A stretch of DNA of 64,000 nucleotides from Fundidesulfovibrio terrae (GTDB lineage: Bacteria; Desulfobacterota; Desulfovibrionia; Desulfovibrionales; Desulfovibrionaceae). Made by a program: the position numbers and the translations under genes. Below are positions 39,626-47,861 of this stretch, piece by piece. The DNA is taken from NCBI RefSeq assembly GCF_022808915.1, contig NZ_JAKZFS010000005.1:124001-188000 (forward strand), in the 5' to 3' direction. Positions within the stretch are counted from its first letter, which is position 1. The number at the start of each line of letters is the position of its first letter. The notes beneath the pieces were generated by a model. It saw nothing but the letters and a program-made list of their open reading frames with translations. It was not told where the DNA came from and ran no database searches.

Positions 39626-40057
39626 TCACAGGTTGTACAGCGTCTCGCCGGGGATGATCTTGATCCCCTTCTTTCCCAGAAGCTCGATGGCCTGATCGGT
39701 CTTGTCGAACCTGAACACGATGATGGCTGTTTTGGAGCTCTGCTGCACAAAGGCGTACATATACTCCACGTTGACGCCGCCCGCGGACAGGATCTGCAAA
39801 ATCGCATTGAGCCCGCCGGGCTGGTCGTCCACTTCCACGGCCACCACGGAGGTGCGCCCCACGGTGAAGCCGTTTTCCTTCAACGCCTTCTTGGCCTTCT
39901 CGTGGTCGGACACGATCAGGCGCAGGATGCCGAAATCGGAGGTGTCGGCCAGGGACAGGGCCCGGATGCTCACCTCGTTCTCGGCGAGGATGCGGGTCAC
40001 TTCCTCCAGGCGGCCGGCCCGGTTTTCCAGGAAGATGGATATCTGTTCGACTTTCAT
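39626..40057 (-). CDS. Tandem ACT-domain protein
   Basis: A 143-residue protein with two ACT domains: the first starts [19 protein letters not shown] (residues 3-21), the second [18 protein letters not shown] (about 72-89). ACT domains bind amino acids and regulate metabolism. This stand-alone form is commonly found next to phenylacetate-CoA ligase in anaerobes. It begins 9 nt after the paaK stop and so is cotranscribed. A role as amino-acid sensor for aromatic amino-acid or ketoacid turnover is inferred from context only. Confidence 0.88.
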   Translation of the reverse strand: MKVEQISIFLENRAGRLEEVTRILAENEVSIRALSLADTSDFGILRLIVSDHEKAKKALKENGFTVGRTSVVAVEVDDQPGGLNAILQILSAGGVNVEYMYAFVQQSSKTAIIVFRFDKTDQAIELLGKKGIKIIPGETLYNL

Positions 40058-40066
40058 GGGCTCCCC

Positions 40067-41371
40067 CTAGTTCGTCTTGCGCAGGTCGAGAATCCGCTGG
40101 GCCTTGCCTTCGGAGCGTTGGATGCTCCGGGGCTCCTTGAGCTTCACCTGCGCGGTGACGCCCAGGTAGTCCTTGATGTTTTTGACTATCTTGCCTTCGA
40201 TGCGTTGTAAATTCTTGATCTCGTCCGAGAAGAGCTTTTCGTCCACTTCCACCTGCACTTCCAGGGTGTCCAGGTTGCCTTCGCGCTTGACCACCAGCAG
40301 GTAGTGGGGGGCCAGGCCCTCGGTCTCGAGCAGGATGGACTCGATCTGGCTGGGGAAGACGTTCACCCCCCGGATGATGAGCATGTCGTCGGAGCGGCCC
40401 ATCATGCGGTGCATGCGGGCAAAGGTGCGTCCGCAGCGGCAGGGCACCACGTCCAGCTTGGTGATGTCGCGGGTGCGGTAGCGGATGAGCGGCTGGGCCT
40501 CCTTGGTGAGCGTGGTGATGACCAGTTCGCCGATCTCGCCCGGGGGCAGCACTTCGCAGGTGTCGGGATCGATGATCTCCACCAGGAAGTGGTCCTCCAT
40601 GATGTGAAGGCCCTTCTGGGCGATGTTGCACTCGATGCCGACTCCCGGACCCATGATCTCGGAGAGGCCGTAGATATCGATGGCCGTGATGCCCATTTTG
40701 TCCTCGATGTCGCGACGCATCTCCTCGGTCCAGGGTTCGGCTCCGAAGATGCCGATGCGAAGGGGCAGGTCCTTGATATTCACCCCGGCCTCCAGGGCGG
40801 CCTCGTGCAGCACCAGGGCGTAGGAGGGGGTGCAGCAGATGACTGTGGGCCCGAAATCCTTCAGAAGCATCACCTGGCGTTTGGTGCCGCCGCCGGAGAC
40901 CGGCACGATGATGGCCCCCATCTCTTCGGCGCCGTAGTGCGCGCCGAGTCCGCCGGTGAACAGGCCGTAGCCGTAGGCGTTGTGGATGATGTCCTTGGGC
41001 GAGGCTCCGGAGGCCACGAAGCAGCGCGCCATGAGCTTGGCCCAGTTGCGCACGTCGCGGTGCGTGTACCCCACCACAGTGGAACGCCCCGTGGTGCCCG
41101 ACGAGGCGTGGATGCGCACCACGTTCTCCTTGGGCACGGCGAACAGCCCGAAGGGGTAGTGATTGCGAAGGTCCTGCTTTTCGGTGAACGGCAAGAGCTT
41201 CAGGTCGTCCAGGGTCCGGATGTCCGAGGGCTTGACCCCCATCTCGTCGAATTTCTGGCGATAGAAGCCGACATTGGCATGCACGCGCTCAACGAGCGCC
41301 TTGAGCCTCTTCAGTTGCAGGGCTTCCAGGTCCTCCCGGGGCAGGGTCTCCATCTCCACGTCGTAGATCAT
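40067..41371 (-). CDS. paaK: Phenylacetate-CoA ligase
   Basis: AMP-forming acyl-CoA ligase of 434 residues that activates phenylacetate and related aryl acids. The adenylate-binding loop is [15 protein letters not shown] (about 90-104); [11 protein letters not shown] is motif A5, YRTRDITKL motif A7, and [16 protein letters not shown] motif A8. LDLRKTN ends the protein. The ATG at 41371 has GGAGGTGAC upstream; a longer frame to 41737 is not homologous. In anaerobes this enzyme often works with indolepyruvate ferredoxin oxidoreductase in aromatic amino-acid fermentation; those genes are not in the window. Confidence 0.92.
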   Translation of the reverse strand: MIYDVEMETLPREDLEALQLKRLKALVERVHANVGFYRQKFDEMGVKPSDIRTLDDLKLLPFTEKQDLRNHYPFGLFAVPKENVVRIHASSGTTGRSTVVGYTHRDVRNWAKLMARCFVASGASPKDIIHNAYGYGLFTGGLGAHYGAEEMGAIIVPVSGGGTKRQVMLLKDFGPTVICCTPSYALVLHEAALEAGVNIKDLPLRIGIFGAEPWTEEMRRDIEDKMGITAIDIYGLSEIMGPGVGIECNIAQKGLHIMEDHFLVEIIDPDTCEVLPPGEIGELVITTLTKEAQPLIRYRTRDITKLDVVPCRCGRTFARMHRMMGRSDDMLIIRGVNVFPSQIESILLETEGLAPHYLLVVKREGNLDTLEVQVEVDEKLFSDEIKNLQRIEGKIVKNIKDYLGVTAQVKLKEPRSIQRSEGKAQRILDLRKTN

Positions 41372-41507
41372 GTCGGCGTCACCTCCATCGTGTTGCGCGC
41401 GTCCTGCTGATACCTGCCTGATGCCGAGCGTTCGCGTCAATATCCCCGGCACTTTGCGTTTGCGGCTTGGGCGCAAAGTCTGTACGAAGGGGCCACGGAA
41501 AACACAC

Positions 41508-41915
41508 ATGCCAAAATCAAAGAAACCCATCATTCCCACCATCGATAAAGTCCGCCTTGTGGCCCTGTGGCTCATGGAAAAGAAAGCCAAGGACTTGACC
41601 GCCTTGGATGTCAGCAAGGTGTGCAGCGTCACCGAGGCCATGATCGTGGCCACGGCCGCCAACATGCGCCAAGCCCAGGCTCTGGCCGACCACGTTCTGG
41701 CCAAGTGCAAGGAGGAGAAATTCCCCTTCCTGGGCATGGACGGCTACAAGACCGGCCAGTGGATCCTCGTGGACCTGAACGACGTGCTCGTGCACATCTT
41801 CATGGAAGATGCGCGCGGCTTCTACAACATCGAAGGCCTGTGGGCCGAAGGCGGGGAAATCGCCCTGCCCGAGGCGCCAGCCGTGCCTCGATCCGACGAC
41901 GAAGACGACCAATGA
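41508..41915 (+). CDS. rsfS: Ribosomal silencing factor RsfS
   Basis: Binds uL14 of the large subunit and blocks subunit joining in starvation. It has 135 residues. Family strings are [20 protein letters not shown] (about 31-50), then [28 protein letters not shown], and a short end. Asp/Glu-rich residues finish the protein. The start at 41508 has no good ribosome site; the long upstream reading crosses the paaK start. Its TGA overlaps the gpmI ATG by ATGA, so translation is coupled. Confidence 0.93.
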   Translation: MPKSKKPIIPTIDKVRLVALWLMEKKAKDLTALDVSKVCSVTEAMIVATAANMRQAQALADHVLAKCKEEKFPFLGMDGYKTGQWILVDLNDVLVHIFMEDARGFYNIEGLWAEGGEIALPEAPAVPRSDDEDDQ

Positions 41916-43444
41916 GCAAGGCTCCCACGTTGCTTCTGATCCTGGACGGCTGGGGCATCGCCCCGGCCGGGCCGGGCAACGCCGTCACCACGGCCTGTCC
42001 GCAGAACCTCCAGGCCCTGGCCGCCGGATACCCCCACGCGCGCCTCAAGTGCTCGGGCCGGTCCGTGGGCCTGCCAGGCGGCTTCATGGGCAACTCCGAA
42101 GTGGGGCACATGAACATCGGCGCGGGCCGCGTGGTCTATCAGGACATGACCCGCATCGACATTGCCATCGAGGACGCGAGCATCAAGTCCAACCCGGCAC
42201 TCGTGGACCTGGCCGCCAAGGTCAAGGCATCGGGCGGCAAGCTGCACCTCATGGGGCTGGTCTCGGACGGCGGCGTGCACAGCCACCAGAAGCATCTTGA
42301 AGCGCTTCTAGAGACATTCCGAGATCTCGGTATTTCAAAGCTTTATGTACACTGCTTCCTGGATGGGCGCGATACGCCGCCCGAATCCGGCGCAGGCTAC
42401 GTGGGCGATCTGCGCAATGCTATGGAGCGCATCGGCGCTGGCCGGATCGCCTCCGTCACCGGGCGCTTCTACGCCATGGACCGAGACAAGCGCTGGGAGC
42501 GCGTGGCCGAAGCCTACGCCGCCCTCACCGACGGCCTGGGCAGGCTCGCGGCCGATCCCGTGTCGGCCATTCGCGACTCCTACGCCGCCAAGGAGACCGA
42601 CGAGTTCGTCAAGCCCACCCTGATGACAGGCGGCGACGGCAAGCCCGTGGCCCTCATCGAGGACGGCGACGCGGTGTTCTTCTTCAACTTCCGGGCAGAC
42701 CGCGCCCGCGAGATCACCAAGGCCTTCATCGAGCCCGCCTTCGACGCCTTCCCCCGGGCCAAGACGCCCAAACTGGCCGGATTCGCCACCATGACCCAGT
42801 ACGAATCCGGCTTCGGACTGCCAGTTTCCTTCGCGCCGGAAGAACTCACCCACACCCTGGGTCAGGTCTACTCCGACGCCGGGCTCAAGCAACTGCGTAT
42901 CGCCGAGACCGAAAAATACGCCCACGTCACGTACTTTCTCAACGGCGGACGCGAGGAGCCCTTCCCCGGCGAAGACCGCGTGCTCATCCCTTCGCCGCGC
43001 GACGTGGCCACCTACGACCTGAAGCCCCAGATGAGCGTGCGCGAGGTCACCGACGCCTTCGAACAGGCCTGGGCCAAGGGCTACGACCTGGCCGTGTGCA
43101 ACCTGGCCAACCTGGACATGGTGGGCCACACCGGCATCATGGACGCCGCCGTTGCCGCCTGCTCAGCCGTGGATGAATGCGTGGGGCGCATCATCGCCGC
43201 CGTGCTGGCCTCCGGCGGTCGGGCCATCGTCACCGCCGACCACGGCAACGCCGAGGAGATGCTCTCCGCCGATGGCGGCCGGATGACCGCCCACACCCTG
43301 AACGAGGTGCCGGTCATCCTGGTGGACCCCGCCCGCAAGGACGCCACCCTCAAGGATGGCAAGCTGGCCGACCTCGCCCCCACCATCCTCAAGCTGGCCG
43401 GGCTGCCTCAGCCCCCCCAGATGACCGGGCAACCCCTCATCTAA
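41912..43444 (+). CDS. gpmI: 2,3-bisphosphoglycerate-independent phosphoglycerate mutase
   Basis: Metal-dependent glycolytic enzyme interconverting 3- and 2-phosphoglycerate. It has 510 residues, the normal length. The alkaline-phosphatase-type start is LLILDGWGIAP (8-18), and the nucleophile is Ser62 in GFMGNSEVGHMN. VTADHGNAEEM carries metal-binding Asp/His, and RADRAREI and NLDMVGHTG also match. It overlaps rsfS by 4 nt and is followed 10 nt later by a small zinc-ribbon gene, forming a three-gene unit that ends at the terminator at 43705. Confidence 0.96.
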   Translation: MSKAPTLLLILDGWGIAPAGPGNAVTTACPQNLQALAAGYPHARLKCSGRSVGLPGGFMGNSEVGHMNIGAGRVVYQDMTRIDIAIEDASIKSNPALVDLAAKVKASGGKLHLMGLVSDGGVHSHQKHLEALLETFRDLGISKLYVHCFLDGRDTPPESGAGYVGDLRNAMERIGAGRIASVTGRFYAMDRDKRWERVAEAYAALTDGLGRLAADPVSAIRDSYAAKETDEFVKPTLMTGGDGKPVALIEDGDAVFFFNFRADRAREITKAFIEPAFDAFPRAKTPKLAGFATMTQYESGFGLPVSFAPEELTHTLGQVYSDAGLKQLRIAETEKYAHVTYFLNGGREEPFPGEDRVLIPSPRDVATYDLKPQMSVREVTDAFEQAWAKGYDLAVCNLANLDMVGHTGIMDAAVAACSAVDECVGRIIAAVLASGGRAIVTADHGNAEEMLSADGGRMTAHTLNEVPVILVDPARKDATLKDGKLADLAPTILKLAGLPQPPQMTGQPLI

Positions 43445-43454
43445 GGCGTACATC

Positions 43455-43697
43455 ATGTCCGAGAAGAAAAAACCCGTCACCCCGGTGAAGCCCAGCGGCC
43501 TGGAACTGGTTTACCTGTACCCGTGCCCGTTCTGCGTGCGTGAGGTGCCGCTCATCGCGCCCACCAAGCCCACCATGGCCCAGTGCGACGCCTGCCATCA
43601 GCGTTTTCCGGTCGTGCCCGCCGACGAGAAGACCGTGCGGTATCTGAAGCTCATGACCGCCAACGGCCGGGCCGGGATCGATCCGGATTACCTGTAG
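43455..43697 (+). CDS. Small zinc-ribbon protein
   Basis: An 80-residue protein with two CxxC knuckles, CPFC (Cys24, Cys27) and CDAC (Cys44, Cys47), spaced as in a zinc ribbon. The surroundings (YLYPCPFCVREVPLIAPTKP and DACHQRFPVVPAD) look conserved in design, but I cannot name the family. It begins 10 nt after gpmI and ends just before a terminator, so it is the last gene of rsfS-gpmI. RNA or protein binding is plausible; function unknown. Confidence 0.72.
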   Translation: MSEKKKPVTPVKPSGLELVYLYPCPFCVREVPLIAPTKPTMAQCDACHQRFPVVPADEKTVRYLKLMTANGRAGIDPDYL

Positions 43698-43704
43698 GAC
43701 ATCG

Positions 43705-43732
43705 AGGCCGGGACGAGAGTCCCGGCCTTTTT
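43705..43732 (+). terminator. Intrinsic terminator after the zinc-ribbon gene
   Basis: Stem AGGCCGGGAC (43705-43714) / GTCCCGGCCT (43719-43728), loop GAGA, followed by TTTT. Canonical. Confidence 0.92.
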
Positions 43733-43806
43733 CGCATGCGCCGCCAAGCGCACCGCGCTTCCCTCTTTTCCTGAGCCGGGGCTCTTTTTTCTGGCTGCGT
43801 CTTTGC

Positions 43807-43836
43807 CGGACGTGGTATGGGCATGCCACGTCCGGA
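43807..43836. promoter_or_regulatory. Inverted repeat before uspA
   Basis: Perfect 10-bp arms CCGGACGTGG (43807-43816) and CCACGTCCGG (43827-43836), 10-nt spacer, ending 22 nt before the uspA ATG. No U-run follows. It may be an operator or a leader hairpin near the ribosome site. Confidence 0.55.
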
Positions 43837-43858
43837 GACAGGAAAAGGAGGCTCCTCC

Positions 43859-44281
43859 ATGAACATCCTCGTGGCCTACGACGGCTCCCCCTACGCGGAT
43901 AGAGCCCTTGCGCGCGCGACGGGGCTGGCCGGGAAATTTAGCGCGCCGCTCACCCTTTTCTCGGCGACCCCCGACCTGTGCCTGCCCTCCGTGGAATTCG
44001 ACCCGGAAGACTGCGAGAAGCTCGCCCAGGCGTACTCCAAGGAAGCCCGGGACATGCTGCGCAAAAAGGCGGACGAACTCGCCGCAGGCGGCATCGCGGT
44101 GAAAACGGTGGTCGAAACCGGCGACCCGGTGGACAAGATATTGGAGACGGCCGAATCGCTGGGCGCGGACCTGATCGTGGTGGGGTCCCGCGGGATGCGC
44201 GGCGCCAGGCGGTTCCTGCTGGGAAGCGTCTCCAGCAAGGTCGCCGAATACGCCAAATGCGACGTGCTAATCGTGAAATGA
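43859..44281 (+). CDS. Universal stress protein (UspA family)
   Basis: A 140-residue single-domain protein. The N-terminal strand is MNILVAYDGSPYADRALARA, and the ATP-binding signature is GSRGMRGARRFLLGSVS (G-x2-G-x9-G-S), so it is an ATP-binding type Usp. AAAGGAGG lies before the ATG. A strong inverted repeat sits just upstream. Its stop lies 3 nt from the stop of the convergent DUF2461 gene, so transcripts of the two must overlap. Confidence 0.93.
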   Translation: MNILVAYDGSPYADRALARATGLAGKFSAPLTLFSATPDLCLPSVEFDPEDCEKLAQAYSKEARDMLRKKADELAAGGIAVKTVVETGDPVDKILETAESLGADLIVVGSRGMRGARRFLLGSVSSKVAEYAKCDVLIVK

Positions 44282-44284
44282 CCC

Positions 44285-44995
44285 TCAATCCTCCCTCCGT
44301 ATCGCCTCCCAGCCGAACTCCAGAAGCGGCATCACTTCGTGCGTGAAGGCCCTGAGTTTCTCCACGAGCCCTGCATTCATGACGTCCTCGGTGCGCAGGT
44401 CGCGGCTGACGGTGAAGCTCTTGAGCTTCACCGCCTGGGCCAGTTCGGGGTCGGTGACGTCCTCGAAACCGCGCGGCAGGCGCTTGAGGGTGTTTTCCTG
44501 GTCAAAATGAAGTCCCAGGGCGGTGAGCTTGGCGAGCATGGCCTTGAAGGCTTTGGGCCTGTCGCGGATGTCGCGTCGGATGCGGGCCAGTTCCGGTGGT
44601 TGGGGGATGTGGAATCCGGCGGCCATGAAGCAGCCGGTGGGGTCGATGTGTATGTAGATCAGGCCCTGGTCGTTCTTGGTGCCAGAGGGGGTGAGTACGG
44701 CCCCTGCGTGGGTCTTGTAGGGGCTCTTATCGGGCGAAAAGCGGATGTCGCGGTTGATGCGGAACAAGGACGAGTGGCGGTCGCCCTTGAGAGGGATTTT
44801 GTCGTCCTTGAAGGCAGCGCAGAGGTTCTCCACCAGCAGGCCCATGGGCGCCTTGATCTCGCGTTCGTAGAGGGGCTTGTTCTTAGCGTAGTATTCGCGC
44901 GCGGCGTCGAATTCGAGGTTCTGCTGCAGGGTGAGAAGGGTCCGCAGGAAGGCGAGACCGTCCTGCGTGAATCCCTGGAAGCCGGGGGTGTTCAT
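44285..44995 (-). CDS. DUF2461 family protein
   Basis: A 236-residue protein of the DUF2461/TIGR02453 family, function unknown. Family landmarks are the N-terminal FQGFTQDGLAFLRTL, the RHSSLFRINRDIRFSPDKSPYKTHAG block near residues 70-95, and YIHIDPTGCFMAAGFHIPQP. The Arg/Lys/Tyr pattern suggests a binding site, but none is proven. GGAGTG precedes the ATG. Convergent with uspA with only 3 bp between stops, which leaves no room for terminators outside the coding regions. Confidence 0.88.
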   Translation of the reverse strand: MNTPGFQGFTQDGLAFLRTLLTLQQNLEFDAAREYYAKNKPLYEREIKAPMGLLVENLCAAFKDDKIPLKGDRHSSLFRINRDIRFSPDKSPYKTHAGAVLTPSGTKNDQGLIYIHIDPTGCFMAAGFHIPQPPELARIRRDIRDRPKAFKAMLAKLTALGLHFDQENTLKRLPRGFEDVTDPELAQAVKLKSFTVSRDLRTEDVMNAGLVEKLRAFTHEVMPLLEFGWEAIRRED

Positions 44996-45170
44996 GGGGC
45001 ACTCCTTTCATACGAGTGCGCACTATCTCGCCCGGAGCGAAAAGATGCAAGAGGGCGGTCTGGAGAGCGCATCGCCTTGTAGGCGGGTATGGAAATGCCG
45101 CTGACGTGTTCTCCCTTGCCTGCGCCGGGCCTGGGCGCGTAGGATGGCATTCGTTCGTTGGAGGTTGCCG

Positions 45171-45737
45171 ATGGAGTTCGATGCGGCCAGGCTCCTGTCG
45201 GATTACGGCTATCTGGCCGTTTTCCTGGGGAGCATTCTCGAGGGCGAAACGATCCTGATCCTGGCCGGTTTCGCCGCCCACCAGGGGTATTTGTCATTCC
45301 CGCTGGTGGCCGGGGTGGCTTTCTGCGGCGGGGCGATGGGCGATCAGGTGTTTTTCTTTCTGGGGCGGCGATACGGCAAGGCCATGTTCGATCGCTTCCC
45401 GAAGCTGAGGCCCCATGTGGCCACGGTGGACCGGCTGATTCTGCGGTTCCATTCAGCGGTGATCGTCATGGTGCGTTTCATGTACGGTTTGAGGGTGGCC
45501 GGGCCGGTGATCATCGGGGCGAGCGGAGTTGCGCCTTGGCGGTTTATCGCTTTCAACGTGCTCGGGGCCGCCATATGGGCCTTGGCGATAGGCGGCGCGG
45601 GCTACGTGTTCGGCCATGCGATGGGGTGGATATTCGAGGACATGAAGCGCTACGAATACGTGGCGATGGCGGCCCTGGTCGCCGCTGGAGCTGCGTACGC
45701 CGTTTGGCGCAGGATCCGCGCGAGGAAGCGCCATTAG
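45171..45737 (+). CDS. DedA-family membrane protein
   Basis: A 188-residue member of the DedA/SNARE-associated family, whose members take part in polyprenyl-phosphate lipid flipping and membrane homeostasis. Signature strings are FLGSILEGETILILAGFAA near residues 17-35, with Glu in the amphipathic re-entrant helix, and VRFMYGLRVAGPVIIGAS near 103-120. Four or five hydrophobic segments. The ATG at 45171 with TTGGAGG upstream is preferred to the one at 45144. It complements uppP at 210 functionally. Followed 58 nt later by the EcsC-like gene. Confidence 0.9.
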   Translation: MEFDAARLLSDYGYLAVFLGSILEGETILILAGFAAHQGYLSFPLVAGVAFCGGAMGDQVFFFLGRRYGKAMFDRFPKLRPHVATVDRLILRFHSAVIVMVRFMYGLRVAGPVIIGASGVAPWRFIAFNVLGAAIWALAIGGAGYVFGHAMGWIFEDMKRYEYVAMAALVAAGAAYAVWRRIRARKRH

Positions 45738-45795
45738 CCAGACGGGTGAGCGGAGTGCGACCGCGTAGGCGGCCATGCGGCCGGGGAGGTTCGCC

Positions 45796-46425
45796 ATGAA
45801 CGGTGATCCCAGAGGAATGGCCCAACAGGTTTTCGACGCGGTGGTGGATCGCGGCATCAAGGGCTTGCCGCCGCTGGTTTCGTCGTGGGAGCTCGCCGTG
45901 CACTACATGCGCGACGGGCGCTACGCCACGGACGACCGCCGGGTGGACGCGCTCATCCGCAGGGAATCAGGCAAGAACGCCTTCGCCACGGCCGTGACCA
46001 ACATGGGAGGGGTAATGACCCTGCCCCTGGCCATCCCGGCCAACGTTTACGCATCCTTCGCCTATCAGGCTCGCCTGGCTGCCGCCGTGGCCCTGGTCTA
46101 CGGGCACGACATCCGGGAGCACCGGGTACGGATGCTGGTCGGGCTGTCCATGGCCGGGAGGAGGGCGGTGGACATTCTCAAGGGGCTTGGCGTGCGCTTC
46201 ACCACGATGCTTCTGGAGCGCGGCGCGGCACAGCTTTCGGAGCGCGTCATGGCCGAGGTGGGCCCGGGCGTGGGGCTTCGGATTCTGGCCCAGGGCGGGG
46301 AGCAGGTTCCGGGACTGGTGCTCAAGGCCGTTCCCGTTGCCAGCGCCGTGGTCTGCGCGGCCATTGACTGGAACTACTGCCGGGCCGTGGGGCGGGTGGC
46401 CCAGAGGATTTTCCGGCGGCAATGA
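45796..46425 (+). CDS. EcsC-like protein
   Basis: A 209-residue protein with the look of the EcsC family (function unknown; named after a gene next to an ABC exporter in Bacillus). Characteristic are RRESGKNAFATAVTNMGGVM, PANVYASFAYQARLAAAVAL and IYGHD-like VYGHDIREHRVRML. Two or three hydrophobic stretches without a signal peptide suggest membrane association. GGGGAGG precedes the ATG at 45796, while an earlier ATG (45775) has none. Confidence 0.75.
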   Translation: MNGDPRGMAQQVFDAVVDRGIKGLPPLVSSWELAVHYMRDGRYATDDRRVDALIRRESGKNAFATAVTNMGGVMTLPLAIPANVYASFAYQARLAAAVALVYGHDIREHRVRMLVGLSMAGRRAVDILKGLGVRFTTMLLERGAAQLSERVMAEVGPGVGLRILAQGGEQVPGLVLKAVPVASAVVCAAIDWNYCRAVGRVAQRIFRRQ

Positions 46426-46453
46426 AAAAGGCCCGGCGTTAACCGGGCCTTTG
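46425..46453. terminator. Bidirectional terminator between EcsC-like gene and tRNA-Ser
   Basis: Stem AAAGGCCCGG (46427-46436) / CCGGGCCTTT (46443-46452), 10 bp, loop CGTTAA. The minus strand continues with the better U-run (TTTTT), so it may serve the tRNA-Ser transcript as well as the EcsC-like gene. Confidence 0.75.
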
Positions 46454-46549
46454 AAGGAAACCAGGCACCCAAAAGCAACCGTTACCGTTGCTCCCTCTCG
46501 GGCCTGGCGGGGTTGGCGGCGCCAATGCCGCCTGGCTTCCTTGGAAAAG

Positions 46550-46643
<94 letters not shown>

Positions 46644-46692
46644 GCGAGAGGGCGGTAATTAGCGGCTTCCGCCCGTCTTGGCAAGTCCTAAA

Positions 46693-47457
46693 TTATATCC
46701 CGATGATATTAAATCCGCTGTCCACGTAAATCACCTCACCGGTGACGCCGCTGGACAGCCCGGAAGCAAGGTATACCGCGGTTCCGGCCACGTCTTCCTG
46801 GGTGATGTTGCGCTTGAGGGGAGCGCTCTTTTCGACCACGGGCAGAATGGTCTTGAACCCGGAGATGCCCGAGGCGGCCAGGGTCTTGAGCGGTCCTGCG
46901 CTCACGGCGTTGACGCGCACGCCCTTCACTCCGAGATCATTGGCCAGGTAGCGCACCGAGCACTCAAGCGCGGCCTTGGCCACGCCCATGACGTTGTAGG
47001 AGGTGACGACGCGCTCCGCGCCCAGGTAGCTCATGGTCATTACCGATGCGTCCTGGGTGAACATGGTGTCGAAGGCCTTGCACAGGGCCACCAGCGAGAA
47101 GGCGGACACGTCCAGGGCCAGGGCGAAGCCCTGGCGCGAGGTGTCCACGTAACGGCCCTTGAGGTCGTCCTGGCTGGCGTAGGCCACGGAGTGCACCAGG
47201 ATGTCCACCTGGCCCCATTTCTCGCGAACGATGGCGGCGGCGGCCTCGATGTCCGCGTCGCTGGTCACGTCGCAAGGAAAGACGAAATCCCCGTCCAATT
47301 CCTCGCAGATGGGCTCCACGCGCTTGCGGATGGCTTCGCCGGGGTAGCCGAAGGCCAGAGAGGCTCCGTGTTCCTTGAAGGCCTTGGCCACGCCGTAGGC
47401 GATGGAGCGGTCGTTGGCCACGCCGAATATGAGGGCTTTCTTGCCGTTGAGCAGCAT
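46693..47457 (-). CDS. fabI: Enoyl-[acyl-carrier-protein] reductase FabI
   Basis: NADH-dependent last step of each fatty-acid elongation round; target of triclosan. It has 254 residues. The divergent Rossmann start LNGKKALIFGVANDRSIAYG (3-22) is typical of FabI. The catalytic set is Tyr144 (MSYLGAE) with Tyr154-x6-Lys161. ITQEDVAGTAVYLASGLSSG and the end VDSGFNIIGI match the family. AAGGAG precedes the ATG. No other fab genes are adjacent. Confidence 0.97.
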   Translation of the reverse strand: MLLNGKKALIFGVANDRSIAYGVAKAFKEHGASLAFGYPGEAIRKRVEPICEELDGDFVFPCDVTSDADIEAAAAIVREKWGQVDILVHSVAYASQDDLKGRYVDTSRQGFALALDVSAFSLVALCKAFDTMFTQDASVMTMSYLGAERVVTSYNVMGVAKAALECSVRYLANDLGVKGVRVNAVSAGPLKTLAASGISGFKTILPVVEKSAPLKRNITQEDVAGTAVYLASGLSSGVTGEVIYVDSGFNIIGI

Positions 47458-47861
47458 TGTGGTCTCCTTGATGTCGGTACCCTCATGGAGGGCTAACAGT
47501 GTCTACTAAGAAATCCGTGAACCGGGTCAAGTCGCGCGACAGTTTTCACGAACCCTCCGCATGATTCCGGCGGCCCCACGCACTGTATTTTTTCCGTAAC
47601 GGCAGGCGGATGCGTCCTAGCAGCGATCCCGCAAAAAAAGACCGAGCCCGGCGGCGATGCGAACGATCGCCGGAGGCTGGTGCGCCGGTTGAGCCGCTGG
47701 AATGAAAGGAGCGCGGTCGAGAGAGGAAAAACGATGTCGCTGGCGGTATGTTCCCGTACGAAGAATTCGCCGGGAAAAGAAAAACCCCCGGCCGTCGAGC
47801 CGGGGGCTATTCTCATGGATCGCACCGGAAAGCAAGCCTGCCTCCGGACGTGCGGAGACTG
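47458..47861. other. Intergenic region between fabI and etfA
   Basis: 404 bp, both neighbours on minus. It contains the etfA terminator (47771-47806) and, nearer fabI, its promoter area. ORFs here have unlikely composition and no recognisable product. No other structure is firmly seen. Confidence 0.6.
47771..47806 (-). terminator. Intrinsic terminator after etfA
   Basis: Stem CCCCCGGC (47785-47792) / GCCGGGGG (47799-47806); on minus it runs into TTTTTCTTTT. It closes the acd - ETF-QO - etfB - etfA cluster 56 nt after the last stop. Confidence 0.88.

Noticed and set aside
47497-47825. 110-residue minus ORF between fabI and etfA
   Set aside because: Crosses the etfA terminator, composition unlike the neighbouring genes, no ribosome site.
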